A DNA stretch of 64,000 bases from Xiphias gladius (taxonomy: Eukaryota; Chordata; Actinopteri; Istiophoriformes; Xiphiidae), in assembly GCF_016859285.1 (NCBI RefSeq), contig NC_053417.1:12010706-12074705 (forward strand), in the 5' to 3' direction. This document shows positions 59,338 through 64,000 of the stretch, piece after piece (within the stretch, counting starts at the first letter, position 1; every line of letters begins with the position of its first letter). The notes under the pieces are model-generated. The model worked only from the letters and a program-made list of their open reading frames with translations, searched no databases and was not told the DNA's origin. The position numbers and the translations under genes were made by a program.

Positions 59338-59930
59338 GTCAGTCTGATTCTTTCTGTAAAAGTGACATCGCACCTTTTCAGTCTCGGTTCTCATTAGTTA
59401 TATTTACATCAACTCGTCAAGCCATATAGAGTAAGTGAAGAGTGCAATGAATTGGTTTGACTGAAGCTGATTGAAAGGCTTCTGATAGTAACTAAACACC
59501 AAGCATGACCAGTTTTGGACTGCTCTGCTCTATCAAATTTTACTAGTGGGAATTTGGATGCTCTTGTATCAAACAATAGAAAATATTTTCTTTTTGTTTA
59601 ATATCAGGTATGAATATAGACGAATATTGCAGTTTATATTCGATTAAATTCCAAATTTGTTGCATCCACTTTCATGGAAAAGCAATATTTTTAAGCAGTC
59701 TTAATCTTAGGAGTCAAAAGAGGGTATTAAAAACAACAAGATGTATTGAGGTGTGAGTGAATCATCTCCACGGTCTTCCATTCAAAGACAATTTAGAAGA
59801 ATTTAATCAAAAATGTATTTGAACTTCTCAACATCTTGCTTGCTTGTGACATATTCATTAAAAATGTCACACATGACATCATTTTGTCTGCATGGTATTA
59901 ATCTACAGACAAAAGGTGGGGAAGATGATG

Positions 59931-60320
59931 TTTAAAGGGGCGTTCCAGCAATTTTACACATGGAGTTCAATTTACTTGTCATGGGGGGTACTATTAAGCT
60001 ATAGTGATGTCATTAGGATTATTTCTGCTTGGGGCTTGAGACTACAAATTTATAACAGAATGCCTTTGTTACAAACTGGGCCTGTTAATTTTGAAAGTTG
60101 TGAGTATCTATCAGGCAGGTAGAGGCTAACAAGGAGGTGCTATTGTTGCATTATGGGAAATGTAGGATCCAGTGTTTTTGGAGCTTGACCCATACTAGGC
60201 ACTAAGAAATCAGGATATTTTGGTCTCTGCTGCTTTCATTTTGACCATTTTTAACCTGTCTCTTGTGATTCTCTAAACATTATGGACGTTCATCCTAAAT
60301 CACTGGATTAGCCCTTTAAT
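59931..60320. mobile_element. MITE-like element
   Basis: The segment begins tttaaaggggcg and ends tagccctttaatat, so its termini are imperfect inverted repeats (TTTAAAGGGGCG against ATATTAAAGGGCTA). It is about 390 bp, non-coding, with phrases (cattatgggaaatgtagga) reminiscent of a dispersed fish repeat. A target-site duplication is not clear. Confidence 0.5.
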
Positions 60321-60530
60321 ATGACTAATTTAATGTGAAATTTTCTCTTCAAAGCCCTCTGCAGACAGTGCCTTCCAAGAGTCTCCACAGAATCCCTGGC
60401 CCTGGATGACAGTTTGACGCCTCTCCATCTTCTGCTCTTCTTCTTGGTAGAATGGACCCTTGACTCCTGTTCGGCCACTTCACTCTCCATTTGACACTTT
60501 TGCCGCCACATGTACACTGACAGTCAAGGA
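60308..60530 (-). other. antisense exon-like ORF, possibly endothelin C-terminal-like
   Basis: On the minus strand an acceptor-like 'ttgactgtcag' (about 60522-60532) precedes an open frame of about 69 residues that runs to a stop at 60308. It is basic and ends ARDSVETLGRHCLQRALKRK, followed by FHIK. This resembles the arrangement in the C-terminal exon of preproendothelin-1 (GKDCSKLGKKCIYQQL...RGRK), yet it lies antisense to edn3, downstream of its exon 3 and abutting a MITE. It could be an inverted exon, an assembly inversion, an unrelated minus-strand exon or chance. Not called as a gene. Confidence 0.25.
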
Positions 60531-60599
60531 AAGAAGTTTGGGGCAATTTCCATTAGACCGAGTGGTTTCAAGAACTCTTCAGCATATTCAGTAGAGATC

Positions 60600-63500
60600 C
60601 CTGATGGCTATCCCCTTTTTGTTCCCTCCCGAGAGCAGTATGAGGATTACTTGCATCATAACGCAACATAATACAAAAGCCAATGATCCGGCTTCTGTCA
60701 AGTTTGATCAGACAAACCCTTTGTATTCACACCTGTTGTGGACTACACTTGACTCTATAAATCTGTTTCAAAACAATGAGATAAGCTTGTATCAACCTAT
60801 AAGAGACACGTACTACTTCTGCAAAAATGTTTGAAAGCAAAAAGTGCCATGAGAAGCCAAGGAAAGTAGAGACAGGGCATGCTTTTGTGATATCTTGTCT
60901 TTAAAAATATAAAAACATGCGTACAAAAAAAGGGAACAGCTTTAGACCACCTGCGTTCAGGCGTGTACTATTGAGTTTTGGTTTATGATATGCATGTTTT
61001 GTTCATATCAGTTTTTTCAGCAATAATATATCATCTTTGTTCTGTGCAGCTGTAATATCAGGGATATTCGTGGTGCTTTTACCATCCCCTGGCTAACACT
61101 GACATTCAGCTGACAACATTTAGCTGGGGTGAAATTTATATTTAACCATCTACTGCTAAGTCTAGCATCTATTAAAAGGTGCTACATGTAAGTTCTTGCT
61201 ATCACCACATAGCCAATGTTAGCATTAATGTTAACTGTTTACTTACCAAGACCCTTAGCCATTGTTGCATTTACAAGGCAAGTGATAGAAATAGAAGCAA
61301 AACAAGAGTTACTTTGGCGTTGCTTTTCACCGCTGGACACAGCTCTTGGCGAGTAAAGGAATGAAGTTTGATGCTGAACTCGCAAAATTTCTTCTGGACT
61401 GGTAAGTAAACAGCTGAAAATGCTAACGTTGCCTATGTAGTGATAGCAAAAACCCACATATAGCACAAACAAATTAATTAGCCATATCCCTGCACTGGGT
61501 GATATGTTCCTCCATCACAATGAACATGTTAACCATAGTTAATTTTGGGTCATTCCTACATACGTTGTCCCACTGCCAGAAATAATACTAATGAATGCTA
61601 ATATATGTTAATCCGCAACTGAAATGAGTCCCTAACAAATGTGCTATTTACTCATCTTTGAGTAGTGCCCGGCTGTTTCAGGAAAGTACTTAGCTGAATA
61701 TGATAAAATAACATGCAGTTCTCCTCCATAGTCTCGTAATTTTGTTCCTTGCTTCCGAGGCCACGTGCCCTCCCAATGACCAATAACTGAGTCCTTCCAG
61801 TTTCTCTCTCCTTTGCCTCCACTGCTTTGTCTCCATCCACATTATTAAATATTTCTTTTGACTGATGCAGAGAAAACAATATTTACTTATTTATCCTATT
61901 AAAATATTTGCTCCTTGTATTCTTTTCCATTAATAGCACAAATGCCACAACATAACAACCGGTAACTGGTTTTAATATGGATGCTGATTGGTGTATAATA
62001 CAGCCAAGCTTTTGTATTTTGTATTGTCTCTCTTTTTTTGTCGGGCTGTAGTGTGTCCCATCAAACCAAATTGTTACCAAAATGATCAAATTATGTGGTC
62101 TACTCTAAAACTGAAAAAGGGACAATGACTTAAGTAGATAAGTATTTGTTATTGCCTGTTGGTTTGTGTTTCATGTGGTGACAGTACACTGATAGCATTT
62201 CATGAAATGTGAGCTTAATATGAGATGGCATTACAAGACAAAACACTGAGATTTGCACAACCTTTTCATTGGGCCCTGAAGCTTGTGCTAGAACTTCAGT
62301 TTTTTTTTCTGTACTTATAATAATTTGCCCAATGTCTTGCCAAGAATGCATCACCACTTGTTTAGTAAAAGCATTCAACAGTTAAACAAAAGTACCGCAA
62401 AGAGAAATTTAGCTGGCTGTTGTTGCCTTTTTTTGCATGCTACAGCTTGGATCAAAAATTGGACATCAAAAATGTATTTCCACTCTGACAAGTAAAGAAT
62501 GTGTTACTTTGCATTGATTCTAATGTTGCATTAGAATAGATGGACAGGAATCTCATATACTTTCTAAAATCTATTTCTCAACAAAATCTATGTTGTTGAA
62601 GTTTCTGATTTACTGAATATTCACTATATTCATAGTTTTGTTACAGTAGCAAAGCCCTTCTCCACAAGCTCAAATAGGACAATGATCATAACTATGATCG
62701 GACATATAGGATACATGGGAAAAAAAGTATGGTTACAAATGACATATACCATTTCAACAAATAGTTGCATCCTCATTTTGTACAGTATGTAGTATGTACT
62801 GTATGTATATATGTACATTTATACATGTCACATAGCTATATCTTTACATCAACACATATAATGGGATAATATAAAATAATAGATACGGAATTGGGAGTGG
62901 AGAACACAATTTTTTAACTGTATGAAAAAACATGCCGTCAGAAAATACACTGTAAAGCTCTAATCGGTCAGTATTAACCACTAGTATTTATAATTTGTTA
63001 ATAGTCACTTTCCTGCCCGTTACCATCTAGTAATAGTGGTTTTACTGTTGCTATGGATTCTAGTTTTAAGAGAGATAACTTCTCTGCCTTTAACTTGTAA
63101 TTTTATGTTTACGATTGGAACCTTTTTTGTCACTATCAGGCACTGATTTTGTTTCATGACAAAGGTTGTGACTAGATTGATTCTTCCTGGGGAGCATTAA
63201 CCAGTCTACATCTCCTACATGTAAATACAAATAATTTCACTCTTATACATGAGCTCTATTCCATAACCTGGAAATAACGGCCACTCTACACCAATCACTG
63301 GGGTTTCAGGCACCACAAGTGGTTACTTTTCTGTTTTCTAAACATAAATTGAATCTTACTTTTCAATGCCAATTGTCACTCTGTATTTGTACAATGCTCT
63401 TTACATTGATAATATGAAAATATTTATTCTTTCCTTTTGTGTAGAACATATTTGGCTACAATTTACAGCCCTCTGATGCAAAGTAATCTCCACCAGACTA

Positions 63501-64000
63501 CATACCATGAAAATAAGCACCTAGACCATGTGGAGTAAAATTCTTTCATGGAGATATTTGAGCTTCCTTGATCTGGGGAAAAAAAAGTGGTCTAATGTGG
63601 GGATATAGTGTGTACTGCCCAGCCGGGTAGCCTTGGGTTTTATAGTCAGTCTGCGTGTACAAGGTCAACTGCAGTGCTTTAACCCTAATTTTCCCTAAAT
63701 TGTTTGCTCACGGCCATCTGAGTAGCATTCATGTGTGTCGAGTTAAATTTATGAACGTCAACGGTTCAGAACAGTACCCCACATTCCTCTACTGAACTAT
63801 GAAATGCCACCATATCCAGTTATAAGCTTGCTTTCAATTCTCAAGGCTACCTCTGGTGTTATTTCATATGTTATCTCTCAAAGTAGGACAGTGCATTGTA
63901 CAGTTTCTAATAAATTTTGGATGTTATCTTGTAAATTGTACACCAAAATTAAAATGAGCAACAGTACTTGCATATTCTGCTGTTGCTAAATAATTACCAT
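60600..64000. other. no gene recognised (edn3 downstream or intron)
   Basis: AT-rich sequence with only short chance frames on both strands. If edn3 has further + strand exons, as its orthologues do, they are either here and too diverged or short for me to see, or beyond the window. Confidence 0.4.

Overview
The window reads as nuclear genomic DNA of a teleost fish, probably a percomorph. It has short GT-AG exons in long AT-rich introns, a vertebrate gene set, (CA/TG)n microsatellites and degenerate Tc1-like, LINE and MITE-like repeats of the kind scattered through fish genomes. There is no sign of bacterial, viral or CRISPR content. Family names come from reading conceptual translations and remembering vertebrate orthologues; no database search was run.

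Layout: (1) 315-11001 (+), the 3' part of phactr3 (phosphatase and actin regulator 3), with three RPEL repeats and the C-terminal PP1-binding tail. A CpG-rich candidate internal promoter with an in-frame ATG lies just before the second RPEL exon. (2) 12368-31620 (-), sycp2 (synaptonemal complex protein 2), about 40 exons, tail-to-tail with phactr3; one intron has AT-AC ends and another holds an 0.8 kb GT-rich minisatellite. (3) 33628-34551 (-), ppp1r3d, an intronless-CDS glycogen-targeting subunit of PP1. (4) 35820-37905 (+), fam217b, divergent from ppp1r3d across a CpG-rich stretch. (5) 39698-43664 (-), ttll9, a tubulin tyrosine ligase-like enzyme, complete in 14 coding exons, with a U12-like intron and an upstream X-box-like site. 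(6) 43.9-54.4 kb, gene-poor and repeat-bearing (LINE reverse transcriptase relic, GC-rich minisatellite, (CA)n). (7) 54607-59337 (+), three exons of edn3 (preproendothelin-3), with a composite Tc1-like transposon relic in its second intron. (8) 59.3-64 kb, a MITE-like element, an antisense exon-like ORF, and otherwise no recognisable gene.

The set phactr3-sycp2-ppp1r3d-fam217b with edn3 nearby matches the human 20q13.3 neighbourhood as I remember it. ttll9, which lies elsewhere on human chromosome 20, sits here between fam217b and edn3. The genes do not form one pathway: they cover actin/PP1 signalling, the meiotic chromosome axis, glycogen-bound PP1, an uncharacterised protein, ciliary tubulin modification and a neural-crest peptide ligand. 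I found no undescribed multi-gene system. The most interesting signals are gene-structural: the phactr3 internal start, the AT-AC intron in sycp2, the U12-like intron and X-box of ttll9, and an antisense ORF beyond edn3 that resembles an endothelin C-terminal exon.
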